From positions 1 through 64,000 of the forward strand of contig CAJVZZ010000002.1 in the NCBI GenBank assembly GCA_913020435.1: DNA of 64,000 nt, in the 5' to 3' direction. A program made the translations under genes and the position numbers. Under the pieces are notes generated by a model. It was not told where the DNA came from. It was given only the letters and a program-made list of their open reading frames with translations, and did not search any database. This document shows, piece by piece, positions 17,512-26,593 of the stretch (within the stretch, counting starts at the first letter, position 1; every line of letters begins with the position of its first letter). Origin of the DNA: an uncultured Flavobacteriales bacterium. Its GTDB lineage: Bacteria; Bacteroidota; Bacteroidia; Flavobacteriales_G; Salibacteraceae.

Positions 17512-17531
17512 TCTCTCAAATTTAAAAAAGC

Positions 17532-17539
17532 CAAATATA
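17532..17539 (-). promoter_or_regulatory. -7 box of the BNR-repeat gene
   Basis: TATATTTG on the minus strand matches TAnnTTTG, 20 nt before the start codon at 17511. Confidence 0.55.
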
Positions 17540-17690
17540 ATGTCTCAGTGCATTCAAAAAATATTGCCTAGTTACAATAAGCTCTTTGAGGGTCTTTATT
17601 GGTTTAGCCTTGCACTAATTACTAGTAGATATAAACTTTTGGTTGCTTAAAAGCATTAGATAATAACGCAGAATAAATTCGATTTCCAAT

Positions 17691-17698
17691 TAAGTTTG
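17691..17698 (+). promoter_or_regulatory. -7 box abutting the ftsB-like gene
   Basis: TAAGTTTG ends only 4 nt before the ATG at 17703. If this is the promoter, the transcript starts at or next to the start codon, giving a leaderless mRNA. Confidence 0.45.
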
Positions 17699-17702
17699 TA
17701 CA

Positions 17703-18050
17703 ATGCCACAACGCATTATTTCAGCATTCAAAAGATTACCTAGCTGGTTGAGAAACCGTTATGCCATTACCTTGATTTGCTTTTTTATTTATATGCTGTT
17801 TTTTGATAGACATGATCTGATCTCTCAAATGCAGTTAAAACAAGAGCTTGGGAAGCTAGAAGAAAACAAGGATTACTATAAACTTCAAATTGAACAAACT
17901 AGTAAAGACCTTAACAACCTATTAACCAACGACAACAACCTTGAAAAATTTGCTAGAGAGAAATATCTTATGAAAAAACCTGATGAGGATATTTTTGTAA
18001 TTGTAGACGATAAAGCAATAAGTACTACTCCAAAAACAATGGAGGAATAA
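17703..18050 (+). CDS. Septum formation initiator family protein (FtsB/DivIC)
   Basis: The 115-residue bitopic protein has a short basic cytoplasmic tail, one transmembrane helix (YAITLICFFIYMLFF) and then a coiled coil (QMQLKQELGKLEENKDYYKLQIEQ). The conserved C-terminal block (NNLEKFAREKYLMKKPDEDIFVI) is diagnostic of FtsB/DivIC divisome proteins, which join FtsL and FtsQ at the division site. Length is normal. The gene lies just upstream of mutA but has its own candidate promoter overlapping its start. Confidence 0.9.
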   Translation: MPQRIISAFKRLPSWLRNRYAITLICFFIYMLFFDRHDLISQMQLKQELGKLEENKDYYKLQIEQTSKDLNNLLTNDNNLEKFAREKYLMKKPDEDIFVIVDDKAISTTPKTMEE

Positions 18051-18096
18051 CCTGTCTTAAAATGAGAATATAGCTGCTTCTCACCAAGCGTTCCAT

Positions 18097-18128
18097 TTTG
18101 CCCTCATTCTCCGAATAACTTACATTTG
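18097..18128 (+). promoter_or_regulatory. Promoter of the mutA-mutB operon
   Basis: A -33 TTTG (18097-18100) and a -7 TACATTTG (18121-18128) are separated by 20 bp, the textbook Bacteroidota spacing, 17 nt before the mutA start. It is the best two-part promoter in the window. Confidence 0.7.
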
Positions 18129-18145
18129 TATATCAAGTTAAAGTC

Positions 18146-19567
18146 ATGAAAAACGAACTTTTATTTACCGATTTCCCGTCTTTCTCTGAAAAGGATTGGA
18201 AAGCACAAATTGAAAAGGATTTAAAGGGAAAGCCTTATAAAGACTTCATAAAAGAAAACGTTTTAGGCTCAACTACAGAACCTGTATACACAGCTACTAA
18301 ACCGCTTGACCTTCCTAATTCAAGAAGAGGAACAAAAACTGAAAATAACGACTGGACAATCTATCAAACCATCAAAATGTCTGGTGACTCTAAATCTGAT
18401 AACTCTGAAATACTAGATTTACTAAATAAAGGGTTAACAGGTATAAATCTGAGCGGTGACCCAACAGTTGAAACTTTAAAAGAAATTGCACCTGAATACA
18501 TTACAACCGAATTCAGCAATTATTCAAGTTTAGAAAAAATCTCAAAAACCATTTCGCAGGCATTCGGAAATATAGATAATTATTATAAAATTCATCTGAA
18601 TTTTGACCCAATTACCAACGCAGCATTATCTGGAAAATGGACCAATAAAAAACAAGAATTTCAACCTGGATTCCAAGCTATAAGAGAACTATCTGCGTTT
18701 AAAAGCCTTAGAGCTTTTTCAGTAAATGCAAATACTTATCACAATTGTGGCGCTGGAGCCGTTGCAGAAATAGGACTAGCATTAGCGCAAGCTCATGAGT
18801 ATTTAGTTGCTTTGTTAGAAGAGGGTGTTTCAATTGACGATGCATCTGCATTGATAAAAATTGAACTTTCCAGTGGAAGAGACTTCTTTAGTGAAATTGC
18901 AAAATTCCGTGCTATCAGGATACTTTGGGCGCGTATGATTGAAGAATACAACCCAAAATATGCTTGCAGTAAATCCATAATTATAACCGCTCATACTTCT
19001 GGGTTTTGGAATACAGTTTACGACTCATACGTGAATATGCTAAGAGCCACAACTCAAGCAATGTCAGCAGCTTTAGGTGGTGCAGATGGTATTGAGGTTA
19101 AATCGTATAATTCTGCATGGGAAGAAGGAAATGAATTCTCTCATCGAGTCGCAAGGAATATACAATTGTTACTGAAAGAAGAATCCTACTTCGATAAAGT
19201 GATTGACCCTTCAGGAGGCAGCTATTACATTGAGCAATTAACGCAAGAACTAGCAGAAAAAGGATGGCTCAAATTTCAAAAAATAGAAAAGAAAGGTGGA
19301 TTCATCGGTTTGGTTACCTCTGGCAACCTTCATCGAGAATTATCTGAGGAAGCTAATGAGCAAATCGCCAAGTTCGAAAAAGGAGATTTAAAAGTATTGG
19401 GAGTCAATTTGTATCCAAATCAAAATGAAAAAGCCTTAGATCGATTTGATATAAGTGCTTTTAATGAGCATGAAAACCAAACTGATTTTCCTCCAATCGA
19501 AACGATACGAATAGTAGGAAAAGCTGAACAAGAAAGATTATCAAAAGAATTGGAGGAAACAAGATGA
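18146..19567 (+). CDS. mutA: Methylmalonyl-CoA mutase small (beta) subunit
   Basis: The 473-residue protein begins [25 protein letters not shown], typical of the non-catalytic MutA subunit. It keeps the TIM-barrel features ([49 protein letters not shown]). It stops without the C-terminal cobalamin-fold domain found in the roughly 620-residue actinobacterial subunit, and it lacks the DxHxxG motif. It pairs with MutB to interconvert methylmalonyl-CoA and succinyl-CoA. It overlaps mutB by 4 bp (ATGA), indicating translational coupling. Confidence 0.95.
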   Translation: MKNELLFTDFPSFSEKDWKAQIEKDLKGKPYKDFIKENVLGSTTEPVYTATKPLDLPNSRRGTKTENNDWTIYQTIKMSGDSKSDNSEILDLLNKGLTGINLSGDPTVETLKEIAPEYITTEFSNYSSLEKISKTISQAFGNIDNYYKIHLNFDPITNAALSGKWTNKKQEFQPGFQAIRELSAFKSLRAFSVNANTYHNCGAGAVAEIGLALAQAHEYLVALLEEGVSIDDASALIKIELSSGRDFFSEIAKFRAIRILWARMIEEYNPKYACSKSIIITAHTSGFWNTVYDSYVNMLRATTQAMSAALGGADGIEVKSYNSAWEEGNEFSHRVARNIQLLLKEESYFDKVIDPSGGSYYIEQLTQELAEKGWLKFQKIEKKGGFIGLVTSGNLHRELSEEANEQIAKFEKGDLKVLGVNLYPNQNEKALDRFDISAFNEHENQTDFPPIETIRIVGKAEQERLSKELEETR

Positions 19568-21696
19568 GAAAAGACTTTTCAAATATTCCTTTAAAATCAA
19601 ACGATTCGGTACTAAAAGAAGCAGACCAAAAAACCGCTTTTACTGCCGCCGAAAAAATTGATATTCAAACTAAATACTCAAAAAGAGATTTAGACGATCT
19701 TGAACATTTAGAATTTGTTGCAGGTAAAGCACCCTACCTTAGAGGTCCTTATTCTAGTATGTATGCTTCTCGTCCATGGACGGTTAGACAATATGCTGGA
19801 TTTAGCACAGCAGAAGAATCAAATGCATTTTATAGAAGAAATCTAGCAGCTGGTCAAAAAGGACTTTCTGTTGCTTTTGATTTAGCGACACACCGCGGCT
19901 ACGATTCAGATCACCCTCGAGTAGAAGGTGATGTAGGAAAAGCTGGGGTTGCTATAGATTCTGTATTGGATATGAAAGTACTCTTCGATCAAATTCCATT
20001 GAATAAAATGTCGGTTAGTATGACTATGAACGGTGCTGTTGTTCCGATTATGGCATTCTATATTGTCGCTGCAGAAGAACAAGGAGTTAATCTAGAAGAC
20101 TTAGCGGGTACGATTCAGAATGATATTCTTAAAGAGTTCATGGTTAGAAATACTTATATCTATCCTCCTGCCCCTTCCATGAAAATTATCTCTGACATTT
20201 TTGAATTCACGGCTCAACACATGCCGAAATTCAATTCAATTAGTATTTCCGGCTACCACATGCAGGAAGCTGGGGCTACTAATGATATTGAGCTTGCTTA
20301 TACGTTAGCTGACGGATTAGAATACGTAAGAGCTGGTATAGCAGCAGGAATGGAGATCGATAAATTCGCTCCTAGACTCAGTTTCTTTTGGGGAATTGGC
20401 ATGAACCATTTTATGGAAATTGCCAAAATGCGTGCGGCAAGAATGCTTTGGGCTAAGTTGATTAAACAATTCAATCCAAAGAAAGAAAAGTCGATGGCTT
20501 TGAGAACTCATTGCCAAACATCAGGTTGGAGTTTAACTGAGCAGGATCCTTATAATAATGTTGCCAGGACCTGTGTTGAAGCAATGGCTGCTGCTATGGG
20601 TGGAACTCAATCTTTACATACTAATGCACTAGACGAAGCCATTGCTTTACCTACTGATTTCTCTGCACGAATTGCAAGAAATACTCAAATATTTTTACAG
20701 CAAGAAGCGAATATCACTGATGTGGTTGACCCATGGGGAGGTTCATATTATGTTGAAAAATTAACTCATGACCTAACACATCGCGCTTGGGAATTAATTC
20801 AAGAAGTGGAGGAGTTGGGTGGAATGGCTAAAGCAATAGAAACTGGTTTGCCTAAAATGCGTATTGAAGAAGCCGCCGCAAGACGTCAAGCTAGAATTGA
20901 TAGCGGAACGGATGTTATTGTAGGTGTAAATCGATATGAACCGGATACTAAAGAAGAAATCGAACTGCTTGAGGTCGATAACGATTCAGTTCGCAAATCT
21001 CAAATTGAACGACTACAAAAGCTACGAGCCGAAAGAAACGAGGAAGAAACGCAAGCAGCTTTAAAAGAATTGGAAGAGATTGCTGAAACTGGAAAAGGGA
21101 ACCTCCTTTCTGCCGCAATTAATTGTGCTAGAAAACGAGCTTCTTTAGGTGAAATTAGCGATGCTATGGAAAAGCAATTTGGCCGCTATAAAGCTGTAAT
21201 TCAGAGTATTTCAGGGGTTTATTCATCAGAGGCTATGGAAGATAAAGATTTTATTGAAGCTAGACGTCTGTCCGATGTATTTGCAGAATTAGGTGGGCGT
21301 CGACCTAGAATAATGGTTGCTAAGATGGGGCAAGATGGACATGATAGGGGGGCTAAAGTTATTGCTACTTCATTTGCAGATATTGGATTTGATGTAGATA
21401 TTGGTCCATTATTTCAGACTCCAGAAGAAGCTGCTAAACAAGCTATAGAAAATGACGTACATATCTTGGGAGTATCAAGTTTGGCGGCTGGTCACAAAAC
21501 ATTGGTTCCAAAAGTAATTGAGGCACTCAAAAATGCTGGAAGAGAAGATATTTTAGTAATTGCTGGAGGAGTAATTCCTCCAAAAGATTACGATTATCTT
21601 TTTGAAAGTGGTGTCGCTGGCGTTTATGGTCCTGGGACAAAAATCCCTAAAGCAGCTCAAGAAATATTGAACATTTTAATAGAAGCATACAAATAG
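19564..21696 (+). CDS. mutB: Methylmalonyl-CoA mutase large (alpha) subunit
   Basis: The 710-residue catalytic subunit carries the substrate barrel ([52 protein letters not shown]) and a C-terminal adenosylcobalamin-binding domain. The base-off motif DGHDRGAKV lies near residue 590, followed by [11 protein letters not shown] and the [10 protein letters not shown] nucleotide-tail region. It isomerises (R)-methylmalonyl-CoA to succinyl-CoA, linking propionyl-CoA from odd-chain and branched acids to the TCA cycle. The MeaB chaperone gene is 20 kb away at 42319. The gene ends in TAG. Confidence 0.98.
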   Translation: MRKDFSNIPLKSNDSVLKEADQKTAFTAAEKIDIQTKYSKRDLDDLEHLEFVAGKAPYLRGPYSSMYASRPWTVRQYAGFSTAEESNAFYRRNLAAGQKGLSVAFDLATHRGYDSDHPRVEGDVGKAGVAIDSVLDMKVLFDQIPLNKMSVSMTMNGAVVPIMAFYIVAAEEQGVNLEDLAGTIQNDILKEFMVRNTYIYPPAPSMKIISDIFEFTAQHMPKFNSISISGYHMQEAGATNDIELAYTLADGLEYVRAGIAAGMEIDKFAPRLSFFWGIGMNHFMEIAKMRAARMLWAKLIKQFNPKKEKSMALRTHCQTSGWSLTEQDPYNNVARTCVEAMAAAMGGTQSLHTNALDEAIALPTDFSARIARNTQIFLQQEANITDVVDPWGGSYYVEKLTHDLTHRAWELIQEVEELGGMAKAIETGLPKMRIEEAAARRQARIDSGTDVIVGVNRYEPDTKEEIELLEVDNDSVRKSQIERLQKLRAERNEEETQAALKELEEIAETGKGNLLSAAINCARKRASLGEISDAMEKQFGRYKAVIQSISGVYSSEAMEDKDFIEARRLSDVFAELGGRRPRIMVAKMGQDGHDRGAKVIATSFADIGFDVDIGPLFQTPEEAAKQAIENDVHILGVSSLAAGHKTLVPKVIEALKNAGREDILVIAGGVIPPKDYDYLFESGVAGVYGPGTKIPKAAQEILNILIEAYK

Positions 21697-21702
21697 ATAC
21701 TT

Positions 21703-22035
21703 ATGTTAGGATTAGGTGGAATAAAAGAAAAACTGGAACAAGCAAAACTAAAAGCGGAAGCAACAAAACTGCGTCTGGATTCGGTGCATGTAGAAGGTTC
21801 ATCAGGTGAATATGTTCGAGTAATCTCAACAGCTAATAGTCGTATCGTTCAAATTCTTTTGAATGATGAAGCTAAAACTTTTAGTGCTGAAGAACTAAGC
21901 AGACATACACTGGTGGCTACCAATGTAGCTTTAGAAAAAGCAAGATCTATCAACGAAACTGAGATGGCAGCAGTTGCTCGAGCGACTATGCCTAACATCC
22001 CAGGTATGCCAAGCCTTGAGAGCATGTTTAAATAG
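21703..22035 (+). CDS. YbaB/EbfC family nucleoid-associated protein
   Basis: The 110-residue protein starts GLGGIKEKLEQAKLKAEATKLRLDSVHVEGSSGEYV and ends with a Pro/Met/Gly-rich tail (PNIPGMPSLESMFK), the layout of YbaB DNA-binding dimers. Elsewhere this family usually sits beside dnaX and recR. Here it is only 6 bp after mutB and probably shares the mutAB transcript, an unusual partner for a nucleoid protein. Confidence 0.85.
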   Translation: MLGLGGIKEKLEQAKLKAEATKLRLDSVHVEGSSGEYVRVISTANSRIVQILLNDEAKTFSAEELSRHTLVATNVALEKARSINETEMAAVARATMPNIPGMPSLESMFK

Positions 22036-22110
22036 TCTCTAATTTTTATAGTGAATGTGAATAAGGGTTTCAACCATTCCCGAATATCCCTCACTTTGTA
22101 ATTTACCATT

Positions 22111-22875
22111 ATGGAAATATTCCTTCTACCAGAAACCTATATTGCCTTACTTACTCTTACTTTTTTAGAAATTGTTCTTGGAGTAGACAACATAATTTTT
22201 ATTTCAATTTTAGCAAATAGACTTCCTATAGAAGAACGGGCAAAAACTCGAAATACAGGATTAGTACTTGCATTAATTTTCAGAATTGGATTGCTGCTTG
22301 GTATCTCCTGGATAATTAGCTTTTCAGAGCCTCTATTTTCGATTTTCGATCATGCGATAAGCGGAAGAGATATAATATTAGCAGCTGGGGGGTTTTTCTT
22401 AATTGCCAAAAGTACTAGTGAAATTCATCATAAAATGGAAGGCGAAGAAGGACAGTCTAATGGGAACAAGGAAGTTAAATCTGGCGCGAAAATTATACTT
22501 CAAATTATTGCCATGGATCTTATTTTCTCGTTTGATTCTATTCTTACTGCAGTTGGACTCACCCAACAAATATCAATAATGATACTAGCTGTCGTAATTG
22601 CTATGCTTGTCATGATGACCTTCGCTGGACGTATTGCTGATTTCATTCAAGACCACCCGACTATGGAAGTTTTGGCCTTGTCCTTCTTAATTTTAATAGG
22701 CTTTATGCTGGTATTAGACGGTGCAGGTGTCCATGTTCCAAAAGGGTATATTTATTTTGCAGTATTCTTCTCGCTTATAGTTGAGGTATTAAATATTCAT
22801 GTAAGAGATAGAAGCAAGGCTAAGAAGATGAAATTGAACCGGAAGCTAAAATCAAATTCTAATTCCGAAATTTAG
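22111..22875 (+). CDS. TerC family integral membrane protein
   Basis: The 254-residue protein has about seven hydrophobic helices and the TerC signatures FLEIVLGVDNIIFISILANRLP and AMDLIFSFDSILTAVGLT, with acidic residues inside membrane helices. TerC/Alx proteins are linked to manganese export and tellurite resistance and may load metal onto secreted proteins. It stops 2 bp before the converging barrel-protein stop codon, with no obvious terminator between. Confidence 0.93.
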   Translation: MEIFLLPETYIALLTLTFLEIVLGVDNIIFISILANRLPIEERAKTRNTGLVLALIFRIGLLLGISWIISFSEPLFSIFDHAISGRDIILAAGGFFLIAKSTSEIHHKMEGEEGQSNGNKEVKSGAKIILQIIAMDLIFSFDSILTAVGLTQQISIMILAVVIAMLVMMTFAGRIADFIQDHPTMEVLALSFLILIGFMLVLDGAGVHVPKGYIYFAVFFSLIVEVLNIHVRDRSKAKKMKLNRKLKSNSNSEI

Positions 22876-22877
22876 GA

Positions 22878-24071
22878 CTAGAACTTATAATATAATGCAG
22901 TTTGAATCGATAAGTCTCTTAGATTTCCATTCATATATTCTGGGTTTTTATTCCAAACGCCAAAATCAATTGAAGGTTTTATACGTGCATTAAATCTATT
23001 AGATATTTCAATATCAACTCCAATACCAGCTTGTAAATTCAACTGATTAATACCTTGCGACTCCTCTATTATTGCAGATTTTCTTTGAAACGAACTATAA
23101 ATATTTTGGTTTCCACTGGCAACAATATTCACACTTGCACCTGCAGATACAAAGGGCTTTATCCTACCCAAATCAAAGGTATAATTCAATGTTAATGGCA
23201 AATTAAACGAACTCCTAGAGAACGTTGAACTTATAGTATCTATAGCAACTGACTCTACATAATCTTTCGTAAGAACAGTTTCGGCATTACTCTCGCCCGT
23301 TACAATCCATTCCAACCGTTCAGTTTCTCTAATGTAATTATGCTCAATACGATAAGCAGCACTTCCGCTTATTGAAGAGTAAGCTATTCCCCCTTCAATA
23401 CTAATTCCATTCCTCAACATTACACCTCCAAAAACTTGTCCGCCAACACCCATTATTAAGGATTGATTTACCCATTTAATTGCGGCGTTTGTATGCTCTT
23501 TAAAAACAGCAGCAGTGAAACTTTTCGAATAATCTGGGTTATTATAATTTAATAAACCCAGTCTCGAATTGAATGCCAATCCTACGTAAAAATTTAAATT
23601 ATTAAATTTAGAAGGAGATGTTAGAGCATATTCTGTTTCATTAAAAAGCAAGGAAATACCGGAACTATTTTCATTTAACATGAAAACAAGATCATTTGCA
23701 ATAGAAATCTTTTCCAAATTAAACAAAACTCTTTCATTTTGCGTTTGCTCTCCATTTAGATCAGAAACCTGCTCAACAACCAATAAAGCGGAAGATTCTA
23801 AAACATTTGTTCTAATTCCTAAATTAGCTAAGGTGTAATTTCTAGATCGCTTTTCTAAAGCATTTAACTCAGAAATACCTTCAAAGCTTTCAGAAATTTT
23901 AGCATTTACTCTTTTAGAATGAAAATCGTTAGCACTCTTATATTGATCAAGTTTTGAGTGCTTTAACTCATAACTAGTGTAAGTATTAAAAGCAAAAAAA
24001 GAAAACAGGAACACCAGTGCGGCGGCTCCCGCAAAAGATTTCTTATTTATTTTTCTATTTAGAAAACTCAA
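22878..24071 (-). CDS. Outer-membrane beta-barrel protein with N-terminal membrane anchor
   Basis: The 397-residue protein has a basic N-terminus and a hydrophobic segment (FAGAAALVFLFSFFAFNTY). A polar region of about 110 residues follows, then alternating beta strands characteristic of the PorT/OmpW-like outer-membrane barrel class (FYVGLAFNSRLGLLNYNN, MLRNGISIEGGIAYSSIS, INQLNLQAGIGVDIEIS) ending in LYYKF. The N-terminal layout resembles Bacteroidota proteins with an inner-membrane-style anchor found beside sigma/anti-sigma pairs, but no sigma factor is adjacent. Function is not assignable. Confidence 0.75.
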   Translation of the reverse strand: MSFLNRKINKKSFAGAAALVFLFSFFAFNTYTSYELKHSKLDQYKSANDFHSKRVNAKISESFEGISELNALEKRSRNYTLANLGIRTNVLESSALLVVEQVSDLNGEQTQNERVLFNLEKISIANDLVFMLNENSSGISLLFNETEYALTSPSKFNNLNFYVGLAFNSRLGLLNYNNPDYSKSFTAAVFKEHTNAAIKWVNQSLIMGVGGQVFGGVMLRNGISIEGGIAYSSISGSAAYRIEHNYIRETERLEWIVTGESNAETVLTKDYVESVAIDTISSTFSRSSFNLPLTLNYTFDLGRIKPFVSAGASVNIVASGNQNIYSSFQRKSAIIEESQGINQLNLQAGIGVDIEISNRFNARIKPSIDFGVWNKNPEYMNGNLRDLSIQTALYYKF

Positions 24072-24209
24072 GTTAGTAGTCCTTAATTAATGAATTATAA
24101 AAATGCAATATTTTTACATTGCAATTATGACTGTTTTGTTAACTCAATATCATATTTTAAACAAGCCCAAAATCAATAGTCGTGATAATGCGTAAAACAT
24201 AAGAACCTT

Positions 24210-24821
24210 TTATAGACCAAGCATACTGATCATTTCACCAACAAGTTCAGCTTGACGATTTTTAGCATACCACAAATGCATTTCTTCTGAGACTATTTCG
24301 TAGTTAAATTCACTCGTTTTTTTCTTGTCTAAATACCATTCTTGAAGCACACCAGGGCGAGGTCCCCAATCCCAAATGGGTGAGAATTCCTCAAGATCTA
24401 TTGCAATTAATTTAGGAATAGATCGCCCACCTTTGGTAAGGAAATTATCCATTAGGTCCAAGTTATCATCCCTAAGCACCAACCTTAAATCAATTCCGGA
24501 AGCATCAGCAATCTTTTTTAGTGGAGCTAAATTTTGGCCGACGTCTCCACACCATGCTTCAACAATCATGAGCCAACCAATGTTTTTTTGAGCTGATTTG
24601 AACTTACCAAAAGTCAAGAGTTGCTCAACATTTAGTTTAAATATTTTATTCCATTTACGAGTACGCTGAGCTGCCATTTTAGTATGTGCTGCGTATGCTT
24701 CTGATTGATTCGGCCCAGTGGTCCTGCCTTCTTCTACCAAATTTTCTAGCATAGTTATGTATCGATCATAACTCATCCCTGCTTCCCACTTCTCTTTTAA
24801 TAAATCTTTCATAGTCTTCAT
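24210..24821 (-). CDS. Thioredoxin-fold protein lacking the CxxC motif
   Basis: I choose the start at 24821 (MKTMKDLLKEKWEAGMSYDRY), since the longer frame adds ten hydrophobic residues without a credible signal; this gives 203 residues. A helical N-terminal part precedes a thioredoxin-like domain (IGWLMIVEAWCGDVGQNLAPLKKIA, then SIPKLIAIDLEEFSP with the cis-proline). The active-site position reads WCGDV, with a single cysteine, as in a Bacteroidota thioredoxin-like family (Thioredoxin_9 type). Ordinary dithiol exchange is therefore unlikely. Confidence 0.82.
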   Translation of the reverse strand: MKTMKDLLKEKWEAGMSYDRYITMLENLVEEGRTTGPNQSEAYAAHTKMAAQRTRKWNKIFKLNVEQLLTFGKFKSAQKNIGWLMIVEAWCGDVGQNLAPLKKIADASGIDLRLVLRDDNLDLMDNFLTKGGRSIPKLIAIDLEEFSPIWDWGPRPGVLQEWYLDKKKTSEFNYEIVSEEMHLWYAKNRQAELVGEMISMLGL

Positions 24822-24886
24822 TATTGGTAAGATGAGCAAAAGTGGGTACAATTAAGTTTGGAAAATGTACTGTAATTCACATTTAG

Positions 24887-25660
24887 CTATTCTTGGTCCC
24901 TTGTGAAGGTCCACTTAACATCTGTTGACATCTCTGGATTGTAGAGGTAGCCTTCAGTATCAAAAGTGTGGAGTAATTCTGGAGTATCGATTTGATTTTT
25001 TATAATAAAGCGACTCATTAAACCACGTGCTTTTTTCGCGTAAAAAGAAATCACCTTATACTCACCATTTTTCTTGTCCATAAAAACAGGTTGAATTATT
25101 TTGTAAGGAATGTCCTTTGGATTGAGCACTTTATAGTATTCATCACTTGCTAGGTTAATTAATAAAGGGCTGGAGTGATTTAATAACTCTTGATTAACTA
25201 GATCCGTAACTCTACTTTTCCAGAAGGAATAAATGTCTTTTCCTCTAATCGTATTAATTTTAGTTCCCATTTCTAGACGGTAGGGCATTATTTGATCTGA
25301 AGGTTTCAAAATACCATATAAGCCTGATAAAATCCGAAGGTGTTCATTTGCAAACTGATCGTCCGAATCACTGAAGTTATTTGCATCCAGTCCCAGATAT
25401 ACATCGCCTTTAAAAGCAGTTAGAGCTGATCTAGTTTGACTTAAATCATGACTAACATTCCACGCTTGGTTTCTTTCAAAGTTTAATTCAGCCAAGCTTT
25501 TACTAATACTCTGCAATTCCATTAATTTACTCGTGCTTTTTTTCCTGAGCGCCAGCATTATCTTTTCCGACTCTTCCAATAATTCTGGTTTTGATGTTAT
25601 AATCAATTCACGATTTTTTTCAAAATCAAGTGTTTTTGAAGGAGAAATTATTGTGATCAT
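24887..25660 (-). CDS. yaaA: Peroxide stress protein YaaA (UPF0246)
   Basis: The 257-residue protein starts MITIISPSKTLDFEKN and contains FKGDVYLGLDA, LRILSGLYGILKPSDQIMPYRLEMGT, NLASDEYYKVL and FYAKKARGLMSRFI, the diagnostic blocks of YaaA. In E. coli YaaA lowers free iron and protects DNA during H2O2 stress. Length is typical. The promoter is not obvious, and it may be transcribed together with the downstream thioredoxin-fold gene 65 bp away. Confidence 0.95.
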   Translation of the reverse strand: MITIISPSKTLDFEKNRELIITSKPELLEESEKIMLALRKKSTSKLMELQSISKSLAELNFERNQAWNVSHDLSQTRSALTAFKGDVYLGLDANNFSDSDDQFANEHLRILSGLYGILKPSDQIMPYRLEMGTKINTIRGKDIYSFWKSRVTDLVNQELLNHSSPLLINLASDEYYKVLNPKDIPYKIIQPVFMDKKNGEYKVISFYAKKARGLMSRFIIKNQIDTPELLHTFDTEGYLYNPEMSTDVKWTFTRDQE

Positions 25661-25755
25661 TATGAGGTATTAATTGTATTTAACAGTGCAGTAAGCAACA
25701 AATTTAAGCCAGTTGCGTCTAATGAGTATTACACAACAACTTAAATTCTTATAAC

Positions 25756-25899
25756 ATGAATCATCCCGTAAATAAAATTAAAGAAGCAGCTAAGAAAATT
25801 AAAGTCAGATTGGACAATCGCACTACAATTACTCTCGCTAGTATAGCCTCACTTGAACTTTGGAAAGAACGATATCCTAACCTAAAAATAATATCATAA
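25756..25899 (+). CDS. Short conserved-looking ORF, 47 residues
   Basis: ATG at 25756 to TAA at 25897-25899 encodes a basic peptide with KKIKVRLDNRTTITLASIAS followed by LELWKERYPNLKIIS. I recall similar very short hypothetical proteins in Flavobacteria with a KVRxDxRTTIT core and a ...YPxxKxI end, but cannot confirm by search. It lies alone between two minus-strand genes and is followed by a hairpin with a T run, which supports transcription. Function unknown. Confidence 0.6.
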   Translation: MNHPVNKIKEAAKKIKVRLDNRTTITLASIASLELWKERYPNLKIIS

Positions 25900-25924
25900 C
25901 GACGATCTAAGTATAAGTGCAACA

Positions 25925-25957
25925 GCCTTTTCGATTATTCGAAAGAGCCTTTTTTGC
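25925..25957 (+). terminator. Terminator after the 47-residue ORF
   Basis: CTTTTCGA, a short loop and TCGAAAG form a stem, followed after AGCC by a run of six T on the plus strand. It is weaker than the other terminators here. Confidence 0.45.
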
Positions 25958-25973
25958 ATGAAATCACCAACCG

Positions 25974-26531
25974 TTAATTCCCACGATTCAACTTTAACCA
26001 ATACGCAGCTGCCACTGTTAAGCTATCTCTAATTTCACCACTTTCAACCCTCAAATAAAGTTCATTTATTGATATTTTCACTAGGGCTAAAGCTTCTGTC
26101 TCTTCTGGACTAGATTGTCCCGGGCTACAATTTTCGGCCAAAAAAATAATCGAACTTTCATCAGACGCTGAATTGCTTAAATCCATTTCAAAAACCTTAC
26201 TCCATATATTAGAAGTTAATCCAGTTTCTTCTTCTAATTCTCTTTTTGCAGCATCCAAAGGATCTTCTTCTTTTGGTCCTCCACCTTCGGGTATTTCCCA
26301 ACTGTATTGTTTGAGCGGATAACGAAACTGTCCCACCAATGTAATGAGACCCTCTGCATCAATTGGAATAATTCCTATTGCGGTATTCTTAAAATGAACA
26401 ACTCCATAAATCCCGTCTCCTCCTCCTGGGTTTTGAACCTCGTGGTGATCGACGCTAATCCATTGGTTATCGTATACTGTTTTTGTACTTTTTGTAATCC
26501 AATCGCTTGGGTTTTTTGGTAGTTCTTTCAT
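25974..26531 (-). CDS. Nudix hydrolase (ADP-ribose pyrophosphatase-like)
   Basis: The 185-residue enzyme carries a complete Nudix box, GGGPKEEDPLDAAKRELEEETGL, with the REL.EE metal-binding residues. Upstream lies a strand pattern (VDHHEVQNPGGGDGIYGVVHF, GQFRYPLKQYSWEIP) typical of ADP-ribose and nucleotide-sugar pyrophosphatases, where the EIPEGG motif precedes the box. It would hydrolyse a nucleoside diphosphate linked to X; the exact substrate cannot be read. It diverges from the Smr gene. Confidence 0.92.
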   Translation of the reverse strand: MKELPKNPSDWITKSTKTVYDNQWISVDHHEVQNPGGGDGIYGVVHFKNTAIGIIPIDAEGLITLVGQFRYPLKQYSWEIPEGGGPKEEDPLDAAKRELEEETGLTSNIWSKVFEMDLSNSASDESSIIFLAENCSPGQSSPEETEALALVKISINELYLRVESGEIRDSLTVAAAYWLKLNRGN

Positions 26532-26581
26532 AATTATTTGATTAAAACAATAATAACTGATAGTTGGTCAAAAAGTGATTC

Positions 26582-26589
26582 TAAATTTG
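26582..26589 (+). promoter_or_regulatory. -7 box abutting the Smr-domain gene
   Basis: TAAATTTG ends 4 nt before the GTG start at 26594, so the predicted transcription start coincides with the start codon (leaderless mRNA). Confidence 0.45.
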
Positions 26590-26593
26590 TACT

